Positions 6,876 to 14,442 of a stretch of DNA of 64,000 bases are shown in pieces. The stretch spans positions 59,423-123,422 of the forward strand of contig CAZPMN010000005.1 in NCBI GenBank assembly GCA_964587835.1, read 5' to 3'. The DNA is from Erginobacter sp964587835 (GTDB lineage: Bacteria > Auribacterota > Erginobacteria > Erginobacterales > Erginobacteraceae). The position numbers and the translations under genes were made by a program. The notes beneath the pieces are model-generated. The model was not told the DNA's origin, made no database searches, and saw nothing but the letters and a program-made list of their open reading frames with translations. Each line of letters opens with the position of its first letter. The first letter of the stretch is position 1.

Positions 6876-8153
6876 ATGGCTTCCTTTTTCCATCAGCTTC
6901 CGATCCTCTCCACGGTCGGGCTGGTCCTGATCTTCGGCTTTATCGGCAGCCGACTGGCCCGGCTGGCCCGTCTCCCCTCGGTCACCGGCTACATCTTCGC
7001 CGGGGTGGTGGTCGGCAAATCGCTGCTGGGCTGGATCCCCGGGGAGCCGGAGAGTACCACCGCCCTGATCCTCGACACCCTCTCCTTCGCCGCCCTGGGA
7101 ATCATCGCCTTCAACATCGGCGCCGAGTTGCGCCTGATCAAGCTAAGGCGGTTGGGGAAGAAGGTCCTCCCGATCGCCTTGACGGCCGCCCTCGGCGCCA
7201 CCGCTGCGGTGGCGGCGGCGGTCGTGCTGCTCTCGTTGCTCTTCCCCGGCCTTTTCCCGGGAACCGGGGGGCGTTGCCTGATCGCCCTGGCCCTGATCCT
7301 GGGGGCGATCGGCTCGGCCACCGCGCCGGCGGCCATCCTGGCCGTGATCAGCGAATACCGGGCCAAGGGCCCCCTGGCCGACTCCCTGCTGGCCACAGTG
7401 GCGATCGACGACGTCTTCTGCATTATGATCTTCGGGGTTCTCTTTCCGGTCGCGGTCGCCCTGACCGGCCCCGGCGGCGCGCTTTCCTTCTCTTCCGTGG
7501 TCCTGGTCCCTTTGAGGGAGATCGTCTTCTCCCTCGTCCTGGGAGCCCTGGCCGGGATGATAATGACCTTCGCTCTCCGCCTGCTCAAAGGGGAGAGCGC
7601 CCACCTGGTCCTGGTCCTGGCCTTTATCTTTCTTCTCAGCGGCCTGGCCCAGCACTATCACCTCTCCCCGCTTTTGACCAACATGGCCTTCGGCTGCCTG
7701 GTCGTCAACCTCAACCCCCGGAGCCGGATCATCCGGGGAGGGATCGAGCACGTCGAGCCGCCCCTCTTCGTCGCCTTCTTCACGATCGCCGGTATCCACC
7801 TCGATCTCAGCCTCCTGGCCGGGATCGGCGGCCTGGGGCTGGTCTACTTCCTGGCCCGGGCGGCGGGCAAGATGGGCGGGGCGGGTCTGGGCGCCCGGAT
7901 CCTCAACGCCCCCACGGCGGTCCGGCGCTACCTGGGCCTGGGGCTGCTCCCCCAGGCCGGGGTGGCGATCGGCCTGGTCATCCTGGTCCAGGACAACCCC
8001 CGGCTGGACGGGATCTCCCTGGGGGGACAGGCCTTCACCGATATCGTCACCAACTGTATCCTGGCCACGGTAGCCCTCAACGAACTGGTCGGCCCAGTGG
8101 CGGCCCGCTTCGCTTTGCGCCGGGCCGGGGAAATACCCGAGGAGGCCCGATGA
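6876..8153 (+). CDS. CPA2-family cation:proton antiporter
   Basis: 425 residues with about 11-12 predicted membrane helices and no C-terminal TrkA-N domain. The order of helices and motifs such as FIGSRLARLARLPSVTGYIF, an unwound helix SATAPAAILAVISEY and the ion-binding helix LLATVAIDDVF are characteristic of CPA2 exchangers (KefB/NapA-like), which swap Na+ or K+ for H+ across the inner membrane. The acidic pair in IDD corresponds to the transport-site aspartate region. The stop overlaps the start of the CBS protein gene by 4 bp (ATGA), so the two are translationally coupled. The CBS protein is the likely nucleotide-sensing regulator that replaces the missing cytosolic domain. Confidence 0.9.
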   Translation: MASFFHQLPILSTVGLVLIFGFIGSRLARLARLPSVTGYIFAGVVVGKSLLGWIPGEPESTTALILDTLSFAALGIIAFNIGAELRLIKLRRLGKKVLPIALTAALGATAAVAAAVVLLSLLFPGLFPGTGGRCLIALALILGAIGSATAPAAILAVISEYRAKGPLADSLLATVAIDDVFCIMIFGVLFPVAVALTGPGGALSFSSVVLVPLREIVFSLVLGALAGMIMTFALRLLKGESAHLVLVLAFIFLLSGLAQHYHLSPLLTNMAFGCLVVNLNPRSRIIRGGIEHVEPPLFVAFFTIAGIHLDLSLLAGIGGLGLVYFLARAAGKMGGAGLGARILNAPTAVRRYLGLGLLPQAGVAIGLVILVQDNPRLDGISLGGQAFTDIVTNCILATVALNELVGPVAARFALRRAGEIPEEAR

Positions 8154-8611
8154 AAGAGAAAAAACCGGCCCGGGCCGGGGAGATAATGGCCACCCCGCCG
8201 ATCTCGGTCCGCTATGACACCAGCCTTCACGAAGCCGAGGAACTGCTCAAGGAGAAAAAGATCACCGGGATGCCGGTGGTCGACGACCGCGACGAGATCG
8301 TCGGCATCATCTCGGAGAAGCACCTCCTCTCCATCTATGATACCCGGGCCGGGAAGCCCGACCCCGGGGACCTATCTTTCCGCCTTCCCTACGAGTACCA
8401 GACCTGGGTGGAGGAGGTGATGACTAAGAAGGTGATCTCGGTGACCGAGGAGACCCCCCTGGTGGAGGTCTGTCGCCTCCTGGTCGAGAATCACATCCAC
8501 CGGGTCCCGGTGCTGCGGGGAAAGAAGGTGGTGGGGGTGATCTCCTCCCTCTCCCTGGTCGGCTATCTCCTCCGCCTTCTCGAGGATAATCCCGCCGACG
8601 GGGGCATATGA
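8150..8611 (+). CDS. Tandem CBS-domain protein
   Basis: 153 residues made almost entirely of two CBS motifs. The first has IMATPPISV, MPVVDD and IVGIISEKHLL. The second has VMTKKVISV, HRVPVLRG and VVGVISSLSLV. Such Bateman modules bind adenosine nucleotides and control transporters or enzymes. The ATG overlaps the antiporter stop by 4 bp and is preceded by GAGGAGG, which supports this start and the coupling. Most likely it is the soluble regulatory subunit of the antiporter. Confidence 0.92.
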   Translation: MKEKKPARAGEIMATPPISVRYDTSLHEAEELLKEKKITGMPVVDDRDEIVGIISEKHLLSIYDTRAGKPDPGDLSFRLPYEYQTWVEEVMTKKVISVTEETPLVEVCRLLVENHIHRVPVLRGKKVVGVISSLSLVGYLLRLLEDNPADGGI

Positions 8612-8931
8612 TGTGGCACCCCTTCAGGGTGCTTGAGGGAAGTGGGGCCTGGTCTCCGGTACCCCGGGGCGTTACCCCGGGCTATGACGTGGCACCCCGT
8701 TGGGGTGCCTGGGGGGGCGAGACCCGGGCTATGACGTGGCACCCCGTTGGGGTGCCTATGATGTGAAACACCGTTGGTGCCTGCGAGGAGCCCCCATCCC
8801 TGTCATTGCGAGGAGCGGAGCGACGAAGCAATCTCACCCCGGAGGGCCGGCCCATCGAAGCCCGCAGGGATTCGCCGGGATCGATATCGCCGAAGGTTCA
8901 TCCCGCACCCCAACGGGGTGCCACAACATAG
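8612..8931. repeat. Intergenic repeat cluster: family B palindromes and 128-bp composite repeat copy 2
   Basis: Between the convergent CBS and exported-Hsp20 genes lie four GGCACCCC...GGGTGCC-type palindromes (about 8614-8765). The second copy of the 128-bp composite element follows at 8804-8931. The latter ends within about 2 bases of the Hsp20 stop codon. No ORF is credible here. The palindromes could serve as a bidirectional terminator. Confidence 0.85.
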
Positions 8932-8932
8932 C

Positions 8933-9610
8933 TCAGATCAGTTTTAGTTTCCGCGGCTCCGGCGGTTCCCTTCTCAGGAAACGGATCTCCAGGACCCCGT
9001 CCTCGTAGGAGGATGAGGGGTTTTCGGTGTCGGCGGTGGGGGGCAGAGTGACGGTCCGGCGGAAGGAGCCGTAACTCCGCTCGATGCTGCGGTATCCATC
9101 CTCGCTGACCTCCTTCTCCTCCTTCCGCTCCCCGGCGACAGTCAGGAGGTTCCCCTCCACGGTGACGTCGAGGTTCTCCCGGCCCACCCCCGGAAGATCG
9201 ACCCTCACCACCACCTCTTTCTCCCCCTCCCGGATGTCGACTCGGGGCTCCCAATCCAGCTCGATCCGGGCGAAATCGTCCGGGTGCCAGGGCGAGCGGG
9301 ACAGCTCGAAGAACCGGTCCATCTCCTCCTGGAAACCCTCCAGCCATCCGAAGGGTTCGGCCGCCCGGCCGGGCCACCGTCGGAAGAGATCCCCTCGCCG
9401 GTCAAAGGCGCCCTCCATCTCCCGGCGGAACTCCTCCATCCAGGCAAACGGGTCCCAGTGCTCGGCCGGAGCGGGGGTCTCCCCGGCGAAATCAGGTGCG
9501 GGCGTGATGTCCGCCGCCGCTTCCTCGCCGAGGGCGCCGGCCGGTCCGGCCAGAAGCAGTACCGCCAGGAAAGCTCCTGCCGACATCCAATTTGGGTTCG
9601 ATCTCTTCAT
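8933..9610 (-). CDS. Exported small heat shock protein (Hsp20 / alpha-crystallin domain)
   Basis: 225 residues. The N-terminus is a signal peptide (MKRSNPNWMSAGAFLAVLL, then PAGALG-EE). Two similar amphipathic segments follow, DPFAWMEEFRREME and EPFGWLEGFQEEMD. Residues ~118-215 are an alpha-crystallin domain with VDIREGEKEVVVRVDLPG, LTVAGERKEE, the YGSFRRTVTLPP segment and the GVLEI motif. Hsp20 holdases are normally cytosolic; this one should act in the envelope. It lacks a C-terminal IxI after the domain; the end reads RKLKLI. It is the third gene after the cytosolic Hsp20 and YfdX-like genes, probably under the sigma-54 promoter at 11396-11411. GAGGAGG precedes the ATG. Confidence 0.9.
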   Translation of the reverse strand: MKRSNPNWMSAGAFLAVLLLAGPAGALGEEAAADITPAPDFAGETPAPAEHWDPFAWMEEFRREMEGAFDRRGDLFRRWPGRAAEPFGWLEGFQEEMDRFFELSRSPWHPDDFARIELDWEPRVDIREGEKEVVVRVDLPGVGRENLDVTVEGNLLTVAGERKEEKEVSEDGYRSIERSYGSFRRTVTLPPTADTENPSSSYEDGVLEIRFLRREPPEPRKLKLI

Positions 9611-9677
9611 GCCTGTATCCTCCTCTGGTGTAATGATGTTACTCAGTAGGGCGTGATCTGGATGGAATCACCGCATC

Positions 9678-9745
9678 AGGTCATTGCGAGCGCAGCGAAG
9701 CAATCTCATCTGGTGTTTTAGGTTGAGATTGCTTCGTCCCCCCAC
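9678..9745. repeat. Family A repeats, inverted pair
   Basis: GTCATTGCGAGCGCAGCGAAGCAATCTCA is followed after a short spacer by TTGAGATTGCTTCGTC in the opposite orientation. The pair sits between the exported Hsp20 gene and the YfdX-like gene and could fold into a long stem, which may attenuate or stabilise the operon transcript. Confidence 0.75.
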
Positions 9746-9776
9746 TCCGTTCGGAGTTCTCGCTCCGGCCGCGGGT

Positions 9777-10748
9777 TCAGCCGACGATTTTCTCCTTGAA
9801 TTGCTGGAGGTTCTCGATCAGATCATCAAGCAGACCTCCCGCTTCTCTCTCCTCGTTGATCTCCTCCTCGATTCGCTCGATCTGCCGGCAGAGGCTGGTG
9901 AATTCCCGATCCCGCCGGCCGTAACCGAGTTCCTCAGCCAGTTCGAGTTCCTCACGGGCCCGCTCGAGCAAAGCCAGGACCCGGTCCCGGTCCTCGTCCG
10001 TCAGTTCCACCTCCCGGGCTTCCCCTTCTTCCGGCCGGATCATCCCGGCCGCGGAGTCGAGGAGAAACTGCGCGTTGAGGATGGGGATGGGGATACTCTG
10101 CTCGGTCACGACCAGGGTGCTGAGAGCGGCGACCAGCGCCGACCTGGCCTCGTCCAGCTTCTCCTCGTCCACCATCCGGACGGCCGACTTGATGGCCAGG
10201 GGATAGGTGTTGAGGGGGAGATTCACCGTGGTGATCCGGATCTCGCTGACCAGGGTGTCAAGGAGTCTCCGGGCCGCCTGGAGATACCCCTTCTCCAGCA
10301 GGTACTCGGCTTCCGCTCGGGCTCCTCGGACCGCCTGGATATCGGCGACGATGTCAAAGGTGGCGGTGGAGGCGCTGATCGGCATCAGCCCGAGTTCAGG
10401 CCTCCGGGCGAGGAGCAGCTCGAGCTTGCCGGTGACCTTCTCCAGGGCCTTCACGGCTTCCTTCCGGTCACCGGCCTCGATCGCCGCCACGGCGTTGCGG
10501 GTCTCGAGCACCGCGCTGACCGCCTCCTCGACCAGGCTGTCCGCGGCCTCGGACAGTTCCCGCGATTCCCGGTCCTCGATGTTGAGCTGGATACTCTCTA
10601 CCACGCCCGCCTCCGGGGCGGGGTTCGTCGCCTCTTCCGCTTCCTCGGCCGAAAGCCACGGGGCAAAGAGGAAGAGAGCGGTTAAGGAGATGAAAACCAG
10701 TCTTGTCTTGCCCAGGGTGATTAATCCATTGGATGTTTTCATATTCAT
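9777..10748 (-). CDS. YfdX-like periplasmic protein
   Basis: 323 residues with a signal peptide (LVFISLTALFLFAPWLSA-EE). The mature protein is mostly helical. Segments such as AIEAGDRKEAVKALEKVTGK, LLARRPELGLMPI and YLLEKGYLQAARRLLDTLV resemble the YfdX family, exported proteins induced under acid and other stress in enterobacteria. A C-terminal coiled coil (~260-323, Glu/Arg-rich) extends beyond the usual YfdX length. GAGGAGG sits 5 bases before the ATG. Placement between two Hsp20 genes suggests an envelope-stress role; the biochemical function of the family is not settled. Confidence 0.75.
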   Translation of the reverse strand: MNMKTSNGLITLGKTRLVFISLTALFLFAPWLSAEEAEEATNPAPEAGVVESIQLNIEDRESRELSEAADSLVEEAVSAVLETRNAVAAIEAGDRKEAVKALEKVTGKLELLLARRPELGLMPISASTATFDIVADIQAVRGARAEAEYLLEKGYLQAARRLLDTLVSEIRITTVNLPLNTYPLAIKSAVRMVDEEKLDEARSALVAALSTLVVTEQSIPIPILNAQFLLDSAAGMIRPEEGEAREVELTDEDRDRVLALLERAREELELAEELGYGRRDREFTSLCRQIERIEEEINEEREAGGLLDDLIENLQQFKEKIVG

Positions 10749-10848
10749 TAATCCTCCTCAATTTTTTCGGGTTGATGGGTTGCCGGCGGCCGGCCGTTGC
10801 CGGTCGGCCGCCGGAGGACCGACGCCGGCCCGCACCAATCGGACATAA

Positions 10849-11316
10849 TCAGTCCGGCTTGATTTCGATCTTCTTCGGCCGGGATTCCTCCAGTTTGGGG
10901 ACCTTGATCTCCAGCACCCCATCCCGGTAAGAGGCCTCGACCTGGTCCGCATCCACCGATGCGGGTAGGGGAACCGCCCTCTCAAAATAGCCGTAAGAGC
11001 GTTCGATCCGACGGTACCGTCCCTTCTTCACCTCAGATTCCTGCTTCTTTTCGCCCCGGATAGTCAGGACATTATCCGTGATCGCCAGATCGATCTCGTC
11101 TTTCTTCATACCCGGCAGGTTTCCGCGGATGATGACGAGGTCGTCCTCCTCGATCACGTCCACCGCCGGTGACCAGCCGCCCTCGAGGATTCCCGCGCCG
11201 GCTGGCCTCCAGGGAGAGAGCGACCGCTCAAAAAGGCGGTCCAGCTCGTCCCGAAAGCCGCGGACCCAGGTTGCCGGGTCCCACTCATTCCGGGGACGCC
11301 ACTTGATCAGAGACAT
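10849..11316 (-). CDS. Small heat shock protein Hsp20 (cytosolic)
   Basis: 155 residues, a standard bacterial Hsp20. The N-terminal arm includes WDPATWVRGFRDELDRLF. The alpha-crystallin domain (~47-145) has VDVIEEDDLVIIRGNLPGMK, LTIRGEKKQE, YGYFERAVPLP and GVLEIKVPK. There is no signal peptide. ATG 11316 is chosen because AGGAGGTG lies 7 bases upstream; a GTG 9 bases earlier is in frame but falls inside that site. It is the first gene of a minus-strand operon with the YfdX-like protein and the exported Hsp20, and it has a consensus sigma-54 promoter about 80 bp upstream of the ATG. It is an ATP-independent holdase for unfolded proteins. Confidence 0.95.
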   Translation of the reverse strand: MSLIKWRPRNEWDPATWVRGFRDELDRLFERSLSPWRPAGAGILEGGWSPAVDVIEEDDLVIIRGNLPGMKKDEIDLAITDNVLTIRGEKKQESEVKKGRYRRIERSYGYFERAVPLPASVDADQVEASYRDGVLEIKVPKLEESRPKKIEIKPD

Positions 11317-11395
11317 GTCACTCACCTCCTTTTCTATTTAGGTAGCTGTGCAATTATTTTCAGCCCCTGTCGGGGCGTTCTTTGGTTCTATTTGC

Positions 11396-11411
11396 AGCAA
11401 AACCCGTGCCA
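11396..11411 (-). promoter_or_regulatory. Sigma-54 (-24/-12) promoter of the Hsp20-YfdX-Hsp20 operon
   Basis: Read on the minus strand, TGGCACG-GGTT-TTGCT matches the sigma-54 consensus with no mismatch at conserved positions; GG and GC are 10 bases apart. The start point would be near 11385, giving a ~70-base leader. An A/T-rich stretch (11420-11470) just upstream could be a bend or IHF site, as is common between sigma-54 promoters and their enhancers. Confidence 0.88.
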
Positions 11412-11474
11412 GATTTTTCGCGGGGAAAAATTTTTAATAAGGTCTTGACCGCAAAAAAGTTCCAAAAAATTTCC

Positions 11475-11557
11475 GGAGGCGCGCGGCCGCGGGCCGCGCG
11501 CCTCCGGTTGCGAAAAACTGTCACATTCAGCTCGCGCTTGAAACATAATGACACAGA
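11475..11557. promoter_or_regulatory. Upstream inverted repeats, candidate enhancer of the stress operon
   Basis: A near-perfect 31-bp palindrome GGAGGCGCGCGGC...GCCGCGCGCCTCC (11475-11505) lies 65-95 bp upstream of the -24 element. Further up, CTGTCACATT and AATGACACAG (about 11518-11557) form a looser TGTCA/TGACA dyad. Either could bind the activator. The first could also be a terminator stem. Confidence 0.35.
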
Positions 11558-11730
11558 CGGCCCGGAGTCAGATTGGAATTATCTTTTTCCCGGCCTGTAT
11601 CAAATATGGTAATATCCCACTGTCGGTGCGGTGCGAGAGGTATCTAACCGGTGAACGTGGGGAGAGCAGAACAGGGCAACCTTACGCGGGAAGGTCATCA
11701 TTACGGGGAGGCCCGAACCGGGCCACCCCT

Positions 11731-11858
11731 TGTCATTGCGAGGAGGGCCCGAATCCTTTCGGGCCGACGAAGCAATCTCCGCATTGTCCGAACCGAAGAG
11801 ATTGCTTCTTCGCTTATTGCCCCGAAGTATTCGGGGCAAACGCTCTTCGCAATGACAG
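11731..11858. repeat. Family A repeats, tail-to-tail inverted pair
   Basis: TGTCATTGCGAGGAGGGCCC...GACGAAGCAATCTC is followed after about 18 bases by GAGATTGCTTCTTCGC...CTCTTCGCAATGACA. Each has its own internal palindrome (GGGCCCGAA/TTTCGGGCC and GCCCCGAA/TTCGGGGC). The pair fills most of 11620-11900 between the divergent Hsp20 operon and the VanZ-like gene; I see no gene in that stretch. Confidence 0.8.
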
Positions 11859-11907
11859 GTTGCCGGATCAGTTACTCCGGGCAATAAATACTTGACAACA
11901 TTAAGCT

Positions 11908-12447
11908 ATGGTCGGGAAACCAGGCAACATTAGCCATCCGAGATTGCGGATAGCCGTCCTCTGGCTGCTCAATCTGGCGTCCATCCCCCTGCTCTCTTGT
12001 TTCGGCCGTCCGCTCCAGCGTTCCCTGCAGGTTGCCCTCGGCGCCGGGCCCCTGGCCTGGATCCTGGGGATCCTGGTGGCCCTGGCCCTATTTCTGGCCG
12101 GGCGCCTCCTCTACCGGCGGCTGGGCTGGCCGGGCCTGATCCACCTGGCCTGGATGGTCGGGTTTTCGGCGGTGCTGATGATCTACGTCGGGAAGTACCC
12201 GGCCCGCTGGCTCCACATCCCCCTCTTCGGCGCCTTCGGCTTCCTCTCGGTGAGGCTCTTTACGTTGCGGACCGGGACGGAGGTCGCTCTTGCCCTCTCC
12301 GTCCTCGACGAGATCCTCCAGCACTACCTCCCCGACCGCAAGGGAGACCCCGAGGATATGCTGATCAACGCCCTCTGCGCCCTCGTCGGGCTCATCTTCT
12401 ACCTGATCCTCCGCCGGACCGCGGCAAAAAACAGGGTCAGTCATTGA
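11908..12447 (+). CDS. VanZ-like integral membrane protein
   Basis: 179 residues with four to five hydrophobic helices. The final part carries a VanZ-type signature: the segment KYPARWLHIPLFGAFGFLSV, then an acidic-helix LDEILQHYLPDRKGDPEDML followed by a last helix. VanZ relatives are small inner-membrane proteins, some linked to glycopeptide resistance, most of unknown role. No clear ribosome-binding site precedes the ATG, and a TTGACA just upstream (about 11893) is too close to act as its -35 box. Confidence 0.75.
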   Translation: MVGKPGNISHPRLRIAVLWLLNLASIPLLSCFGRPLQRSLQVALGAGPLAWILGILVALALFLAGRLLYRRLGWPGLIHLAWMVGFSAVLMIYVGKYPARWLHIPLFGAFGFLSVRLFTLRTGTEVALALSVLDEILQHYLPDRKGDPEDMLINALCALVGLIFYLILRRTAAKNRVSH

Positions 12448-12591
12448 ATATTGATATTTCTTCCCTACCCCGGGCGGATACGGGCGACCGAGTAACGGGC
12501 CGTCAGCGCCGGGAATTACGATAAGCAAGAAAGCGGGAGAATCGAGACGAGAGCCATCCTGATCGTAGTCTCGGCCGTCATTCTGCTCAGC

Positions 12592-13212
12592 GTGCCGTCC
12601 CGCCCGGCCGGGGCCGGGGTGGAGCTTCCCCCGCCCACCGACCACGCCGGCTACATCGCCCGGCTGTTGATCAACGAGGTTCCCTTCCCGGGAGAGCGGG
12701 GTTACGTCAGCGAAACCGATACCAAAGCGGCGATGCTGGCCGTCCTCTGGGTGGTGGAGTCGCGCCTGCGGCACATCCCCGGAGGCTATACCCAGCCCGA
12801 GGTGGCCTCGGTCCACGCCGACGACGCCATTGAGGTGATTACCGCCGGGGGGGAGAAGGGGCAGTGCGACGGCTTCTACCGGGACGGTTCCGGCCGTCCG
12901 GTCTTCTCCCCCCGAGTGGAGGAACGGGTGGAAAACCTGCTGCGGATCGCCGCTTCCGGAACCCCGGGCCGGTTCTCCCGCCTGCTCGCCTACGGCCGGG
13001 ACCTGGCCGCCGCCTACGTCCGGGGGGGGATCGAAGAGGCCGACCGTTTTGCCGGCCTGGAGCGGATCGGCGCCGTCCCGGTCACCGGCCGGGGCTACGC
13101 CTGGATGGCCGACCGGGACTATTACAACCCCGGGGGAAAGTTCGTCCGGATCCCCAACGCTCAAGGGGGAGTGCTCGGCGGCAACCGCTTTTTTACCCTG
13201 GAACGGCGGTGA
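12592..13212 (+). CDS. Exported hypothetical protein, possibly SleB-like hydrolase
   Basis: At least 206 residues. Translation in frame upstream of the first standard start (GTG 12592) gives a convincing signal peptide from 12541 (TRAILIVVSAVILLSVPSRP), but the stretch back to the stop at 12493 has no ATG, GTG or TTG. Initiation may use ATC 12541 or CTG 12559, or a base is wrong. The mature part starts DHAGYIARLLINEVPFPGE, contains GQCDGFYRD, and ends VLGGNRFFTL. This is faintly like SleB-type cell-wall hydrolases, whose C-terminus ends in a GxHxFY-type motif. The assignment is weak. No operon partner is evident. Confidence 0.6.
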   Translation: MPSRPAGAGVELPPPTDHAGYIARLLINEVPFPGERGYVSETDTKAAMLAVLWVVESRLRHIPGGYTQPEVASVHADDAIEVITAGGEKGQCDGFYRDGSGRPVFSPRVEERVENLLRIAASGTPGRFSRLLAYGRDLAAAYVRGGIEEADRFAGLERIGAVPVTGRGYAWMADRDYYNPGGKFVRIPNAQGGVLGGNRFFTLERR

Positions 13213-13227
13213 ATGCTGATAATTCCT

Positions 13228-13272
13228 GTCATTGCGATCCGGCTTCCGCAGGAAGACGGAGAAGCAATCTCA
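13228..13272. repeat. Family A dispersed repeat, variant
   Basis: TGTCATTGCGATCCGGCTTCC...GGAAGACGGAGAAGCAATCTCA: conserved outer arms with a CCGGCTTCCGCAGGAAG stem in the centre. Located between two exported-protein genes. Confidence 0.75.
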
Positions 13273-13306
13273 ATCCTGCCCAGCCCCGATCATCAGGAGT
13301 CAGCCC

Positions 13307-14182
13307 ATGAAATTTAGATCAGCCGCGATTCCGATCGCGTCAATTCTTATCCTCTGCTGCTGCCGTTCCCCGGGCCGGGTGGTGGAGGAACCCGAGGTGG
13401 ATCCCACGCTGACGGACGAGAGTTACCTCCGCGAGGTGGTCCGCCACCTCTACCGCTGGTATATGGACGAGTTCGATGTGGAGAAAGAGGCGGAGCGGGA
13501 CCACTTCGTTTTCTGGATCCGGGAGAGGCATCCGGCACTCGATCCTGGCGACTTCAGCCGCTTCGGGGAGATCGTCATCCCCGGGCTGGACATCCACGTC
13601 ACGGTGAAGAAGCCGGACTACCCGATCGAGCACTCCGAGAGGCGGGTGAAGTCCGATGTTTACAAGATCGTCAACGTCGCCCGTTACCCCGAACCGCCCG
13701 TCCGCCCGCCCGAGTACCGGGAGGTCCGCCTTTCCCACTCCGAGCTGGTCGAGCACCTCTTCCTCACCCGCGCGCAGGCCCGCTACCCGACACCCGACCT
13801 CCTCGAGCGGATGAGGGAGGCCGTCCACGAGGGATTGGAAGACGAGTATCCCCTCCTCCCGGAGGAGAGGGATGACTTCAGCCGGGTGGTTCACGTCTCC
13901 CCCCTCTCGCCGGTGGCCAACGAGGTCTGGGTCTTCTGGGAGGCCGGCCGGATGCTGATCCACTTCTCCTCCGACCTTGACCTCGAGCACCCGGAGACCT
14001 GGGCGGCCGACCTGCCCTCCGTCCGCGTCTACGAGATCGACGAGCAGACCGTGGTCTCCCTGCACGAGGCCGCCGGGTCCAACGCCTACCTGACCCGGGA
14101 TCAGGTCGGCCGGGCCCTCTACAACTGCCTCATCCTCGGCCGCCGCCTCGAACTCCCGCCCCCTGAACAGCCCCATCTATAG
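13307..14182 (+). CDS. Hypothetical lipoprotein
   Basis: 291 residues. The N-terminus MKFRSAAIPIASILILCCC is a lipoprotein signal with the lipidated cysteine near residue 17-19. The mature part is acidic and soluble, with no recognised family; it includes TDESYLREVVRHLYRWYMDE near the start and EVWVFWEAGRMLIHFSSDLD in the C-terminal half. An upstream in-frame ATG-like start lies inside a repeat, so ATG 13307 with AGGAG 8 bases before it is preferred. The closest thing to a clue is position next to another exported protein. Confidence 0.75.
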   Translation: MKFRSAAIPIASILILCCCRSPGRVVEEPEVDPTLTDESYLREVVRHLYRWYMDEFDVEKEAERDHFVFWIRERHPALDPGDFSRFGEIVIPGLDIHVTVKKPDYPIEHSERRVKSDVYKIVNVARYPEPPVRPPEYREVRLSHSELVEHLFLTRAQARYPTPDLLERMREAVHEGLEDEYPLLPEERDDFSRVVHVSPLSPVANEVWVFWEAGRMLIHFSSDLDLEHPETWAADLPSVRVYEIDEQTVVSLHEAAGSNAYLTRDQVGRALYNCLILGRRLELPPPEQPHL

Positions 14183-14400
14183 ACAGGATAACAGGATCGA
14201 CAGGATGAGGGGTTCTTGAACCAGATTCGGTTTTCTTCCCGGTAAGGAGACAAACCGCAATCTATTATTTGATGTGGCACCCTCTCAGGGTGCTAATTCA
14301 AGGGAGATTTGGAAGGTCCCGGGGATCCTCCCCGGGCTATAATGTCTCTCTTCGACAAGCTCAGGACAGGTTACCCCTTTGGGGTGAAAGGGATTTCGGC
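14183..14400. repeat. Intergenic repeats (CAGGATAACAGGAT type and family B)
   Basis: GACAGGATAACAGGATCGACAGGATG (14185-14212) resembles, in inverse, 38711-38735. GGCACCCTCTCAGGGTGC (14275-14292) is a family B variant, followed by CCCGGGGATCCTCCCCGGGC. No gene is visible here. Confidence 0.65.
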
Positions 14401-14442
14401 AAGCAAGTCCCGACTCTTTACAGAGAAACCAGGAGCAGCCGG

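Noticed and set aside
6733..6930. Small ORF upstream of the antiporter
   Set aside because: It overlaps the TATAAT promoter and the antiporter start in another frame and has no recognisable features.
8614..8790. TGGCAC in family B repeats as sigma-54 promoters
   Set aside because: The spacing to a GC dinucleotide is wrong (TGGCACCCCTTCAGGGTGC places it several bases too far), and the context is a palindromic repeat between convergent genes.
11475..11505. GGAGGCGCGCGGC palindrome as a transposon end
   Set aside because: There is no transposase or target duplication nearby; it sits at enhancer distance from the sigma-54 promoter.
11893..11907. TTGACA as -35 box for the VanZ-like gene
   Set aside because: The ATG is only about 10 bases downstream, leaving no room for a -10 element.
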